Positions 18,251 to 27,710 of a DNA stretch of 64,000 nt are shown piece after piece. Origin of the DNA: Arachidicoccus soli (lineage in GTDB: Bacteria > Bacteroidota > Bacteroidia > Chitinophagales > Chitinophagaceae); the NCBI RefSeq assembly GCF_003600625.1, contig NZ_CP032489.1, positions 3,658,001 to 3,722,000 on the forward strand. Direction: 5' to 3'. How positions within the stretch are numbered: position 1 is the stretch's first letter; every line of letters begins with the position of its first letter. A program made the position numbers and the translations under genes. Under the pieces are notes generated by a model. It worked only from the letters and a program-made list of their open reading frames with translations, did not search any database and was not told the origin of the DNA.

Positions 18251-19687
18251 TTACCTGAACAAATCTTCCATTTTCACTTCAGAGGTAATGCGCCCCGTGT
18301 AATAAATATTTTGTTTGGTACCATATGTAGTAATCATTGTAAGGAAAATTGTTTTTTTAGTTCCTGTCTGTTCTTTAAAGACATTCACTTTATTGTCTAG
18401 TTCTGAGGCGTACTTTTTATTAATGACGAACTCCTGCCCGGAAAACTTCATTTCGCAAAGATTGATACAACGATCCTGTCGGTCAAGCAACAAGTCGATT
18501 TCTGTGCCTGTTTCTCCTGTCTTTGAAGTATATCTCCAACCTGATGCTTCGGTATATACTCCACCGATACCAAGAACTTCTTTAATTTGCTGTATGTGTT
18601 TTTGACAAATGGCCTCAAAAGCATAACCGCTCCAGCTGTTATAGGATTGTCCTTGCGCAAGTTTATGCCAGGTGCCTGTACCTGTGGCGCGGGCTCGATC
18701 AATGAATTTCAGATAGAATAAAGAATACTCATCCAACAATTTATAAATAGCATCACGTGAAGTTTTTTCGAATGGTATGGATTGAGAAATAAATCCGGAC
18801 TGTTCGAGCTCCTCGAAAAGCCTTGTTGTTGTACCGCCGGTCGTAAGCCCGCATGCCTTAATAACTTCCGCCCGGCTCATCCCTTTTGCCCTTTTTGCAA
18901 GTTGCCGAACGATTGATTCATGGTGGCTTGCGTTGTTAAACAATGACCTATACAATACGTCAAATTCCGTTTTCAACATACCGCCCTTTTCAAAGAAGAG
19001 TTTATCGATTACTTGGGTTGCGCTTTCTCCTCTGCCAACTTGCTTCAGATATTGAGGAATGCCTCCCATTGCCATATATAATTGTAATATTTGATAATGG
19101 TCCAGACTGATACCTCGGCTCACAAGATAGGCCTCCGTTTCCTTTAAACTAAAGGGTAGCAATCGAATGTTACGGCTGACCCGATTATGAAGTCCGCCCC
19201 GGTTATGAAGAACATTTTCAGTCATCCAGGACGCTGCAGAACCGCAGATGACAACTTTCAACTGCGGCCTCCGCGATGCCCAGTTATTCCACCAATGCCC
19301 GAATGCCGCCAGGAAACCAGACTTAGGCGTGTGAAGCCAGGGGAATTCATCAAAGAGGATAACCATCGGTTGCTTTTCAGGCTTTGCTTGCAGAAAATCG
19401 CTCAGAAAAGTAAAAGCCTGCAACCAGCTATCCGGTATTGCCAGTGGAACTTGCAATTTCATGGCTTGCTGAAGTGCATTACTGAAATTAGACAGTTGTT
19501 CCATCAAGCTTACTTCGTGCATTCCTGTACACTCAAAGACAAGCTGTTTACTATAGTAATTCCGTATAAGAAAAGTCTTACCAACCCGCCGCCGGCCAAG
19601 AACGGCAAGCAATTCGGCTTCCTTTGAATCAAGCACCTCTTTAAGGATTTTTTTCTCAGCATCTCTGCCAACGATTAATTCCGGCAT
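18251..19687 (-). CDS. AAA ATPase of the DUF234/DUF4143-like group with nuclease-like C-terminus
   Basis: 478 residues. The P-loop is GRRRVGKTFLI (about 33-43), Walker B is VILFDEFPWL, and an R-rich VICGSAASWMTENV follows. Residues ~240-320 contain a winged-helix-like segment (MSRAEVIKACGL, FEELEQSGFI). The C-terminal ~120 residues resemble a restriction-endonuclease-like fold: ETGTEIDLLLDR followed by NLCEMKFSG, the D-x(n)-E-x-K pattern. Proteins of this group are common in bacteria and archaea, often in accessory regions, and their role is unknown. It has higher GC than its neighbours and sits beside gene remnants, consistent with acquired DNA. Confidence 0.85.
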   Translation of the reverse strand: MPELIVGRDAEKKILKEVLDSKEAELLAVLGRRRVGKTFLIRNYYSKQLVFECTGMHEVSLMEQLSNFSNALQQAMKLQVPLAIPDSWLQAFTFLSDFLQAKPEKQPMVILFDEFPWLHTPKSGFLAAFGHWWNNWASRRPQLKVVICGSAASWMTENVLHNRGGLHNRVSRNIRLLPFSLKETEAYLVSRGISLDHYQILQLYMAMGGIPQYLKQVGRGESATQVIDKLFFEKGGMLKTEFDVLYRSLFNNASHHESIVRQLAKRAKGMSRAEVIKACGLTTGGTTTRLFEELEQSGFISQSIPFEKTSRDAIYKLLDEYSLFYLKFIDRARATGTGTWHKLAQGQSYNSWSGYAFEAICQKHIQQIKEVLGIGGVYTEASGWRYTSKTGETGTEIDLLLDRQDRCINLCEMKFSGQEFVINKKYASELDNKVNVFKEQTGTKKTIFLTMITTYGTKQNIYYTGRITSEVKMEDLFR

Positions 19688-20153
19688 ATATTTATGGACA
19701 GGTTTAATTATTTATAATTGTCCACAAATATATATTTAAAGGCAGTTATGGACAAATATAAATTTACATCTCAATCCATATCAAAAAAAGATTCAGAACC
19801 CCTTATAGTTTTTCAGATGCTATTATTTTCTATCAATACAATACTGCTATAATTTTCTGTGTCAGTTCTACTGAACGAAAAACGCATGAATATTTTAAGG
19901 TATAAACAAAAAAAGCGAACCAGCGCATTTAACATTTAGGTCACTTTTGTGCCCGGAACAGGAATCGACTTATCCAGTGCTGGCAATATCTTTAGAGTGA
20001 TTGGTGTCTAATTAGTGTCGGGGCTAAAGAGCTGTGCCTGTAAGAATGCGGGTTTTGTTCACTTTCACTCATTTTTACCAATACAAGACAAAAATAGAAA
20101 TGGTTGTGTCAAAAAAGAAATCTATGCTAAAAAAAGCATAGTAATGCCCTCAA
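19688..20153. other. Accessory intergenic region containing a tRNA 3'-end copy
   Basis: 466 bases without a convincing gene between two minus-strand genes. It contains the tRNA-Leu-like 20-mer at 19949-19968 listed separately. The rest is AT-rich and unassigned. Confidence 0.4.
19949..19968 (-). repeat. Copy of the tRNA-Leu(CAA) 3' end, possible integration scar
   Basis: The 20 bases GTGCCCGGAACAGGAATCGA match the reverse complement of the T-arm and acceptor end of tRNA-Leu(CAA) at 44459-44478 at 19 of 20 positions. The match stops after the T-loop. Tyrosine integrases commonly use tRNA 3' ends as attachment sites and leave such partial copies. It is inverted relative to the tRNA at 44394, so these two are not the two ends of one element. 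Confidence 0.5.
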
Positions 20154-21608
20154 TTAAAATTTGAGTATATAGTCTTCTCCTGATTCGAAAGCGTTGCACT
20201 TTCTTAAATAGCTTGCAACTTCATCTATGTCTTCGCCGTGTATCGTTGCACTGAATTCATAAGCGCGGCCGAGCATTCGCACATAAGTCTCGGCTTCACC
20301 TTTTCGGGTAAGTTTTCTGATAGCGCCCAAATAGTCTGTACGATAAACGGTAGGGATAATTATTTTTGACATTCCTGCTGCTGTGAGTTCCGCATTCATC
20401 ATTATTCGTGCTACTCTTCCGTTGCCGTCTATAAAGGGATGCACTTCGGATATTAGAAACATCATATAGCAGGCTCTTACAAAAGGGCTTTGTAGCAAAG
20501 AATACCATTGATATCCTTTTTTAAGCGTGCCGGACACCAACTGCCAATCCACAAATTCTGTATCGTCTGCAAGGTTGTTAATGTCTTTGAACTGGCCCGG
20601 CTTTTTGCTGGCTCTTGCCTGCAGCAATATTTTGTGCCTTGCTCGCAATAATTCTAATAAATGTTCCGCCGATTGCGGCAAAGTACTCATCTCGTTTCTG
20701 TTGCTAACCAAACGATACGTGCCCAAAATATCGTGCGAATCTTCATCCCTTGCTGGCATTGGTGTGTCTGTAAGGATGATTTCTTTTGCTTCATTCAAAG
20801 CAAATTCAGTTCCTTCAATAAAATTGGAAAAATAACTTTCAAAAAATGCAAAGCAATGGTAGCTTTTATCTGTTTTATTTTGTTCCTGGTAATTTTTAAA
20901 TTCTTTATCTGCAAGGTAATTATACAATCGGTTGAAAAGCGTTATCCGTTCGGGATCAAATGGCTCACCGTAAGCTCTTGCTTTTGCCACTTCACTATTT
21001 AAAATTTTCGCGGATTGTGTTGATAACAATGCGCTGATTAATTTATTTAACCGTTCAAATTCTTTTTCTTGCTTTAAAGTAGGTGCTAACGTTCTTGCTT
21101 CGTCGCGGATATTATTGAGTTCATTTTCCCCTCTTGTCCGGATGACAGCTTCCAATTTGCTTTCCAATACTTCGCGCGGTAATGTTTTCGGAAAATCAGC
21201 CGTATTACGGATTTGTTCCATATTTTCAAGATACGCTCTTGGTTCAGATGAGCGATATAGATGGCCAAAGAAAAGCACAGTCCCTGTTGTATTATTGGTT
21301 CCTTTTAATAAATGTACCGTCAGGCCAGGTAGTTGCACATTTCGTGCTGATGAATAGGTAAGAAATATATGTCCGTCTGCAGGTTGTCCTTCAAATGCGC
21401 TGCGATGGCTGAGGATAGCACCAGCGTATAAATGCGATAATATGAAAAACCAATTCCTCAAAATAATTTTTTCGGTAGCATCGGATAAGTTCGATGTGTA
21501 AATTTTGGGAGCAATTTTTTTAAGTTCTCCCGTTCTAATACGTTGCGCTATCCTTTTAGATTCCGATTTGTCGGAAGAAGCAAAAACTATTTCGTGAAGA
21601 TTCGTCAT
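20154..21608 (-). CDS. Fic domain protein with AbiEi-like N-terminal region
   Basis: 484 residues. The Fic motif is complete, HPFIDGNGRVAR at 390-401, so AMP transfer from ATP to a hydroxyl side chain is expected. An inhibitory helix motif of the (S/T)xxxE(G/N) type is present as SNFIEG at 261-266, upstream of the Fic core, making it a self-inhibited class II member. Residues 1-140 look like the winged-helix plus following domain of AbiEi-type antitoxins (RIRTGELKKIAPKIYTSN, HLYAGAILSHRSAF). A C-terminal helical region follows. No separate antitoxin gene is adjacent. The target is unknown. It lies in accessory DNA next to a DUF234-type ATPase. Confidence 0.88.
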   Translation of the reverse strand: MTNLHEIVFASSDKSESKRIAQRIRTGELKKIAPKIYTSNLSDATEKIILRNWFFILSHLYAGAILSHRSAFEGQPADGHIFLTYSSARNVQLPGLTVHLLKGTNNTTGTVLFFGHLYRSSEPRAYLENMEQIRNTADFPKTLPREVLESKLEAVIRTRGENELNNIRDEARTLAPTLKQEKEFERLNKLISALLSTQSAKILNSEVAKARAYGEPFDPERITLFNRLYNYLADKEFKNYQEQNKTDKSYHCFAFFESYFSNFIEGTEFALNEAKEIILTDTPMPARDEDSHDILGTYRLVSNRNEMSTLPQSAEHLLELLRARHKILLQARASKKPGQFKDINNLADDTEFVDWQLVSGTLKKGYQWYSLLQSPFVRACYMMFLISEVHPFIDGNGRVARIMMNAELTAAGMSKIIIPTVYRTDYLGAIRKLTRKGEAETYVRMLGRAYEFSATIHGEDIDEVASYLRKCNAFESGEDYILKF

Positions 21609-22087
21609 TGGGAGAAATTTTTAGGCTAAAAAAGAAGATTATCTTTCAAAGGTAGAAAAAATTAATCTAAAATATTATATTGGTAGAATTTTTTATACTA
21701 ACTGTTCTTGTAAGCCAATGCGAATTTTTACTGCTAACAAGTTCGGAAGGATAAGGAATTAGGGAAAAGTTGGACCAATCATTAAATAAGGTAGAATTTT
21801 TTATGATAAAAAATCAAAATTATTGGTACAAGTGGTATCTTTTTTGAGTTCTGCATAACAAAGTTCAATTCACCGATTGAAGGGATCACACATGGAAATT
21901 TTCACTCATTAATCAGTAAATTCGCTGACAAGCCAATAAACTGTAATATATGGAAATATCCAAAATACGCTATGAAGACGGTAAAGGTTTCACGATTGCC
22001 ATTGCCCCCGAAGACGTTGATAAAGTTTCAACGACCAGAGGATATTAGAGGTATAATTGAATATAAGCTACTTATAAAATAATATTG
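21609..22087. other. Intergenic region before tRNA-Leu, with a 32-codon reading frame
   Basis: 479 bases. The only protein-like stretch is an ATG frame at 21950-22048 (MEISKIRYEDGKGFTIAIAP, 32 residues), whose composition looks coding but which ends quickly. It may be the 5' end of a truncated gene. No other structure is evident. Confidence 0.4.
21950..22048 (+). pseudogene. Possible 5' remnant of an unidentified gene
   Basis: Thirty-two codons from ATG to TAG. The beginning, MEISKIRYEDGKGFTIAIAP followed by EDVDKV, has a balanced, protein-like composition unlike the surrounding AT-rich DNA. I do not recognise a family. It could instead be a genuine small gene. Confidence 0.25.
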
Positions 22088-22171
22088 TGCCCGGGACTGG
22101 ATTCGAACCAGCACATCCTTGCGAACGCTGCGACCTGAACACAGTGCGTCTACCAATTTCGCCACCCGGGC
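22088..22171 (-). tRNA. tRNA-Leu (anticodon CAG)
   Basis: On the minus strand the 84-nt sequence folds as a class II tRNA. Acceptor GCCCGGG pairs with CCCGGGC, the D-arm contains TTGGTAGACGC, the anticodon loop is TTCAGGT between CTGTG and CGCAG, a long variable arm follows (GTTCGCAAGGAT), and the T-arm is CTGGTTCGAATCCAG. The anticodon CAG reads CUG. CCA is not encoded (the 3' flank is ACA). Confidence 0.95.
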
Positions 22172-22332
22172 TTGGGCTTACAAATATAATCTTTTGCAAC
22201 AAACATAAAATAATATTTAGCTGCGTTGCTTAGCCATTTTAGGTATTTCACAAATACAATTGTAAAATAAAAAGGAGTCTTTCGTCTTTTCAACATTTAG
22301 TTTACTTTTGGCGTCTAAGAAATTCTGTAGGA

Positions 22333-23829
22333 ATGAAAGTGAAATCTACTTTGGCAAAGCCATTTGCCAATATTATATACAATAAGATAAAAAAAGAAAT
22401 GGCCTCTGCATTGAAGGATCAAGAAGCTATTTTGCAGTATCTATTAAAAACAGCAAAGAATACACAATTTGGAAAAGATCATCATTTTGATACAATTAAA
22501 AATTACGACGATTACAAACAAACTGTTCCCATACGTGATTATGAAGCTCTAAAACCTTATATAGAGAAGATAAAAGAAGGTAAAGAGCATATTTTATGGA
22601 AAGGAAAGCCCTTATACTTTGCCAAAACAAGTGGAACTACCAGCGGAGCCAAATATATTCCTATCTCAAAGGAATCTATTTCCAATCATATTGATACAGC
22701 TCGCAATGCCTTACTCTGCTATATTGCGCAGTCAAAAAATGCAAATTTCACCAATGGGAATATGATATTCCTTAGCGGTTCACCTGCTTTAGATCGAATT
22801 GCGAATATTCCAACAGGCAGATTAAGCGGAATTGTCAACCATCATGTACCTTCTTATTTACGTACCAATCAATTACCGAAGTTCGAAACCAATTGTATTG
22901 ATGATTGGGAAACAAAGTTGGATAAAATAGTGGAAGAAACTATTGATAAAAATATGACACTCATCAGTGGCATCCCACCTTGGGTGCAAATGTATTTTGA
23001 CAGGCTTACTGAAAAAACAGGAAAGAAAATTATAGACCTTTTTCCCAATTTCTCTGTACTGGTTTATGGTGGCGTAAATTTTGAGCCATACAAACAAAAA
23101 CTATTTGATTCCATAGGCAAAGAAATAGATTCCATTGAGTTATTTCCGGCGTCCGAAGGCTTCTTCGCTTTTCAGGATTCTCAAACAGAAAAAGGAATGC
23201 TGCTCAATACCAATTCCGGTATTTTCTTTGAATTTATTCCAACTGAAGAAATTGGTAAAGATAAACCTAAACGACTATCTTTAAAGGAGGTAACATTAGG
23301 TGAAAATTATGCCTTAATCATTAATAACAATGCAGGTCTCTGGGGATACGATATTGGAGATACAATAAAATTCGTGAACCTGAATCCCTACAGAATTATT
23401 GTTTCTGGGCGCACCAAACATTTCATTTCAGCTTTCGGGGAGCACGTTATTGGTGAGGAAGTAGATTTTTCTATTGCAGAAGCCGCCAAAAAATTCAACA
23501 CCAAAATCATCGAATATACTGTTGCTCCAGTAGTGGAAAGAGGTAATGGTAAGAGCTATCATGAATGGTTTATAGAATTTGAAAAACAACCAGAAAACCT
23601 CCCGGCATTTGCTAAAGAAATAGACAATCAATTGCGCAAAAAAAATGTTTACTACGACGATTTAATAGCGGGAAATATATTACAGCAACTAAAAATAAGG
23701 CCTATTCAAAAAGATGGCTTTATCAATTATATGAAATCTATTGGTAAACTTGGCGGACAAAATAAATTACCAAGGCTAGGTAACGATCGAAAAGTAGCCG
23801 AGGGGCTTTCCCCATTTATTGAAAAATAG
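22333..23829 (+). CDS. GH3-family (auxin-responsive-promoter-like) acyl-adenylating enzyme
   Basis: 498 residues, soluble. ATP-binding motif YFAKTSGTTSGAKYIPIS at about residues 95-112 is the GH3 signature; VYGGVNFEPY, FPASEGFFAF and WGYDIGDTIKF follow in the usual order. Plant GH3 proteins conjugate amino acids to acyl acids; the bacterial members have no established substrate. The gene stands alone behind tRNA-Leu(CAG). A TACTTTTG box at 22303-22310 could be the -7 element, placing transcription start about 15 bases before the ATG. Its -33 partner is unclear. Confidence 0.9.
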   Translation: MKVKSTLAKPFANIIYNKIKKEMASALKDQEAILQYLLKTAKNTQFGKDHHFDTIKNYDDYKQTVPIRDYEALKPYIEKIKEGKEHILWKGKPLYFAKTSGTTSGAKYIPISKESISNHIDTARNALLCYIAQSKNANFTNGNMIFLSGSPALDRIANIPTGRLSGIVNHHVPSYLRTNQLPKFETNCIDDWETKLDKIVEETIDKNMTLISGIPPWVQMYFDRLTEKTGKKIIDLFPNFSVLVYGGVNFEPYKQKLFDSIGKEIDSIELFPASEGFFAFQDSQTEKGMLLNTNSGIFFEFIPTEEIGKDKPKRLSLKEVTLGENYALIINNNAGLWGYDIGDTIKFVNLNPYRIIVSGRTKHFISAFGEHVIGEEVDFSIAEAAKKFNTKIIEYTVAPVVERGNGKSYHEWFIEFEKQPENLPAFAKEIDNQLRKKNVYYDDLIAGNILQQLKIRPIQKDGFINYMKSIGKLGGQNKLPRLGNDRKVAEGLSPFIEK

Positions 23830-23946
23830 ATCCGTTCTAAAATCATTTAACAACGCGATTCTCCCGATTACATTTTCTATTTCGTGTAAAACCAATATCT
23901 TTACATCTATTGTGTTCAAAATACACTTTAATCAGGTAATAGAATT

Positions 23947-25104
23947 ATGGATAAAAAACGTATTGCGATATTTGGCTCCACCGGCTCTATTGGCAAACAA
24001 GTACTGGAAGTAATTGAGGCCAATCCAGACCTGTTTTCCGTAGAAGTACTTACTGCTTCTACCAGTCATGAGTTACTGATCAAACAAGCATTACAATTCA
24101 AACCAAATATTGTGGTTATTGCCGATGAAAGTAAATTTTCATTGGTTCAATCTTCTTTAAAAAATACTGACATCAAAGTATTTGCGGGTGAAAAGTCCAT
24201 TATAGATGTAGCTGGTTTGGATTGTTACGACCTAATGATTGCAGCCATAGTAGGTTTTGCAGGATTAAAGCCCACTTTAAAAGCATTAGAAATTGGCAAA
24301 CCAATTGGTCTTGCCAATAAAGAGACACTGGTTGTAGCGGGAGATTTAGTAATGCAATTGGCTGCCGAAAAAAGAATTCCTATCATTCCTGTAGATAGTG
24401 AGCATTCTGCCATTTTTCAGTGTCTTGTAGGTGAAGGCAGAAATAAAATTGACCGCGTAATTTTAACAGCAAGTGGTGGTCCTTTTTTAGGAAGGAAGCC
24501 CAACTACTTAGTAAATGTAAAACGTGAACATGCCTTACAACATCCTAACTGGAGTATGGGCGCCAAAATATCTATCGACTCCGCAACCCTTATGAACAAA
24601 GGACTGGAGATGATAGAAGCAAAATGGCTATTCAACTTAAAACCGCAACAAATTCAGGTTGTAGTTCATCCACAAAGCATTATTCACAGTATGGTTGAGT
24701 TTGAAGATGGAAGTATAAAAGCACAGATGGGAATGCCCGACATGCGTGTTCCTATTCAATATGCGATGAGTTTTCCAAATCGTATTGCGGCGAATTTTCC
24801 AAGATATAATTTTAAAAAACCTGATACACTAACTTTTGAAGAACCTGATTTAAAGACTTTTCGCAATTTGGCGCTTGCGTCTGAAGCCCTTAACAAGGGG
24901 GGCAATTTACCATGTATCGTAAATGCTGCAAATGAACTTGCAGTTTACGCCTTCTTACATAATCGAATTGGATTTCTCGAAATGACCGAAGTCATAGAAC
25001 AAACAATGACTAAAATAAATTTTATTGAAAACCCTACTTTATCCGACTACTTTGAAACAGACGCAGAAGCCCGCAATTTTGCAGCAACTTTAGTAAATAT
25101 ATAA
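23947..25104 (+). CDS. dxr: 1-deoxy-D-xylulose-5-phosphate reductoisomerase
   Basis: 385 residues, the usual length for the family. It converts DXP to 2-C-methyl-D-erythritol 4-phosphate with NADPH, the committed step of the MEP isoprenoid pathway. The NADPH loop is FGSTGSIGKQ at 9-18, metal and substrate residues lie in VDSEHSAIFQ, and the flexible loop is ASGGPFLGR, with MNKGLEMIEAKWLF after it. It is followed after 68 bases by the rseP-type protease gene, a common pairing in bacteria. The enzyme is cytoplasmic. Confidence 0.97.
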   Translation: MDKKRIAIFGSTGSIGKQVLEVIEANPDLFSVEVLTASTSHELLIKQALQFKPNIVVIADESKFSLVQSSLKNTDIKVFAGEKSIIDVAGLDCYDLMIAAIVGFAGLKPTLKALEIGKPIGLANKETLVVAGDLVMQLAAEKRIPIIPVDSEHSAIFQCLVGEGRNKIDRVILTASGGPFLGRKPNYLVNVKREHALQHPNWSMGAKISIDSATLMNKGLEMIEAKWLFNLKPQQIQVVVHPQSIIHSMVEFEDGSIKAQMGMPDMRVPIQYAMSFPNRIAANFPRYNFKKPDTLTFEEPDLKTFRNLALASEALNKGGNLPCIVNAANELAVYAFLHNRIGFLEMTEVIEQTMTKINFIENPTLSDYFETDAEARNFAATLVNI

Positions 25105-25172
25105 ATTCACAATAAGTGATATATCTTGCAATCACTCAATCATTCATAACTTATAATCCATAGAATATAAAA

Positions 25173-26537
25173 ATGTCCTTATTAGCAATCAACTGGGCAG
25201 TTGTAGGTATTAAAGCCGCTCAGCTTATTTTATCTTTATCCATATTAGTCGTCCTTCACGAATTTGGCCATTATTTCTGGGCCAAAGTATTTAAATGCCG
25301 TGTAGATAAATTCTATCTTTTTTTCAATCCATGGTTTTCCATCGTCAAGAAAAAAATTGGAGAGACTGAATATGGAATTGGTTGGGTTCCTTTAGGCGGC
25401 TATGTAAAAATAGCCGGTATGATTGATGAAAGCATGGACAAAGAACAAATGGCGCTACCACCCGAGCCTTATGAGTTTCGTAGCAAACCGGCCTGGCAAC
25501 GTTTAATCATTATGCTTGGAGGCATTATGGTCAATGTGCTATTGGGTTTCTTTATTTATGCAATGATGCTTTGGCATTGGGGTGAGCAATATCTTCCAGC
25601 GCAAAATGTAAAATATGGTATTGTTGCGGATTCTTTAGCACAAAGTGTGGGTCTTCAAAGTGGCGATAAAATCCTAGCGTTAGATGGCAAAAAAGTCCAA
25701 AAATTTGAAGAAATACCACTTGATATTATTCTAAACAATATTAAAACAATAGAAGTTATACGCAATGGGAATCCTGTTAACATAAGCCTTCCAGCAAATC
25801 TTTCATCTACGATTATTAATAAACATCTGCATTTTCTTGGTGCAAATGATTTGCGTGTACCTATACAGCCACTCGACAGTATTGTTGAAGTCTCAGCTGC
25901 GCATCGTGCAGGATTTATAAAGGGGGATAAGATAATTGCGATTAATAATCAACCTATTACATTTTGGGACGAATTTACGAACACTGTAAAACAAAATAAG
26001 CATCAACAGATTGCTGTAACGGTGCTCCGAAACAATGACACAGAAAGGCTTTCATTAACTGTCCCTGCTGAAGGCATAGTAGGTGTAAATATGAATACAA
26101 AGGGTCTAGATAAAATTTTTCAATTCGACACTATTCATTATTCATTCTTACAAGCATTACCGGCAGGTGTTTCCAAAGGTTGTAAAACATTGGTTTCTTA
26201 TGTACAGCAGCTTAAAATATTATTCGGAGGAAAGGTAAATATTTCAGAAGGAATGAGTGGCCCGGTAGGTATTGCCAACCTTTTCCCGGCTGTTTGGGAC
26301 TGGCAGGCATTCTGGACCTTGACCGCATTACTTTCTATGATTCTGGCAATAATGAATTTATTACCCATCCCTGCACTTGATGGAGGTCACGCATTGTTTT
26401 GTATTTACGAAATGATTACTGGTCGAAAACCTAATGAGAAGTTTTTGGAATATGCACAGGTTGTTGGCATGATTATTTTATTAGCATTAATGGTTTTTGC
26501 ATTTGGGAATGATATTTTCCGGTTGTTTAAAAAGTAA
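25173..26537 (+). CDS. rseP: RseP-type site-2 intramembrane metalloprotease
   Basis: 454 residues. The zinc motif HEFGH is at about 28-32 within the first membrane segment, and the second active-site motif is LPIPALDGGH near residue 405. Two PDZ domains lie between (about 125-205 with SVGLQSGDKILALDG, and 210-300 with AHRAGFIKGDKII). Four membrane segments are expected. Family members cut anti-sigma factors or signal-peptide remnants within the inner membrane. It follows dxr on the same strand and precedes the heptose operon by 24 bases. Confidence 0.95.
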   Translation: MSLLAINWAVVGIKAAQLILSLSILVVLHEFGHYFWAKVFKCRVDKFYLFFNPWFSIVKKKIGETEYGIGWVPLGGYVKIAGMIDESMDKEQMALPPEPYEFRSKPAWQRLIIMLGGIMVNVLLGFFIYAMMLWHWGEQYLPAQNVKYGIVADSLAQSVGLQSGDKILALDGKKVQKFEEIPLDIILNNIKTIEVIRNGNPVNISLPANLSSTIINKHLHFLGANDLRVPIQPLDSIVEVSAAHRAGFIKGDKIIAINNQPITFWDEFTNTVKQNKHQQIAVTVLRNNDTERLSLTVPAEGIVGVNMNTKGLDKIFQFDTIHYSFLQALPAGVSKGCKTLVSYVQQLKILFGGKVNISEGMSGPVGIANLFPAVWDWQAFWTLTALLSMILAIMNLLPIPALDGGHALFCIYEMITGRKPNEKFLEYAQVVGMIILLALMVFAFGNDIFRLFKK

Positions 26538-26561
26538 TTATCAGTTTGAAGGGAAATAAAA

Positions 26562-27698
26562 ATGAAAATAGTTATCATAGGTCCTGCACATCCGCTACGT
26601 GGTGGTTTAGCATCGTTCAATGAACGTTTGACTAGGCAGTTTTTACAAGAAGGACATGACGTCTCTATTTATACATTTTCCTTACAGTATCCTGGGTTTT
26701 TATTTCCAGGCACAACGCAATTTTCATCTGAGCCTAAACCTGAAGATTTAAAAATAAAGGTTTGTATCAACTCTGTTAACCCATTAAATTGGCTAAAGAT
26801 TGGCAGTGAATTAAAGAAGTATAAAGCCGATATTATCGTCGTGCGTTATTGGCTACCATTTATGGGAGCCTGCTTGGGAACTATTTTACGAAAAGTAAAA
26901 AAAAATAAACACACAAGAATTATTTGTATTGCAGACAATGTGTTGCCACACGAAAAACGCCCTGGAGACAAACAATTGACAAAATATTTTTTAAAGCCCG
27001 TTGATGCTTTTGTAACGATGAGCGATAAAGTACTAAAAGACCTTAGAAGCTTTACTCAAAAACCAGCGAAACTTGTTACGCATCCATTATACGATGGATT
27101 TGGTGTATCTATTCCTAAGGAAGAAGCTCGAAAACATTTGGGACTTACCAATGAGCCTATTATCTTATTTTTTGGCTTTATCAGAAAATATAAAGGCCTG
27201 GATATTTTGTTGCGTGCAATGGAAATTCTTGTAAATAAAAGTAAATCTGAAAATATTATATTGCCTAAACTGCTGATTGCAGGAGAGTTTTATGAGGATA
27301 AAGAAATTTATTCTTCACTTATAAAAGAATTGGGTATTGAAGACAATGTAATTCTTCGTACAGATTTTATCGCAGACAGTGAAGTACGTTATTATCTGAG
27401 CGCAGCTGATTTTGTGATACAACCATATCGTAATGCCACTCAAAGTGGCGTGACTCCTTTGGCTTATCATTTTGAAAAACCCATGCTGGTTACAGATGTT
27501 GGCGGTTTGCCAGATATGGTCCCGGATAAAAAATGTGGCGTTGTGGTACCACCAGATGAAAATGCGATTGCTGGAGGTATCGAACGCCTATATCAATTAG
27601 GTGAGGATTATTTTTTACCTTTCCTTCAAGAAGAGAAGAAGAAATACAGTTGGGAAATCCTAACGCAGACTATTTTTTCTCTTGCAAACAAAAAATAA
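26562..27698 (+). CDS. GT4-type glycosyltransferase
   Basis: 378 residues with two Rossmann-like halves. The N-terminal half opens with IVIIGPAHPLRGGLASFNERL-type acceptor side (GGLASF loop), and the C-terminal half carries ILFFGFIRKYKGLDILLRAM and the donor-site QSGVTPLAYHFEKPMLVTD plus GLPDMV. The glycine-rich N-terminal loop and the PLAYHFEKP region fit retaining GT4 enzymes. It begins a tightly spaced series with four GDP-heptose genes, so transfer of heptose, or assembly of the glycan that receives it, is likely. Acceptor and sugar are inference. Confidence 0.88.
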   Translation: MKIVIIGPAHPLRGGLASFNERLTRQFLQEGHDVSIYTFSLQYPGFLFPGTTQFSSEPKPEDLKIKVCINSVNPLNWLKIGSELKKYKADIIVVRYWLPFMGACLGTILRKVKKNKHTRIICIADNVLPHEKRPGDKQLTKYFLKPVDAFVTMSDKVLKDLRSFTQKPAKLVTHPLYDGFGVSIPKEEARKHLGLTNEPIILFFGFIRKYKGLDILLRAMEILVNKSKSENIILPKLLIAGEFYEDKEIYSSLIKELGIEDNVILRTDFIADSEVRYYLSAADFVIQPYRNATQSGVTPLAYHFEKPMLVTDVGGLPDMVPDKKCGVVVPPDENAIAGGIERLYQLGEDYFLPFLQEEKKKYSWEILTQTIFSLANKK

Positions 27699-27710
27699 AT
27701 GTCTATATAA

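Noticed and set aside
19187-19627. 146-residue frame opposite the ATPase gene
   Set aside because: Antisense to the Walker A region of a clear AAA ATPase; composition is not protein-like.
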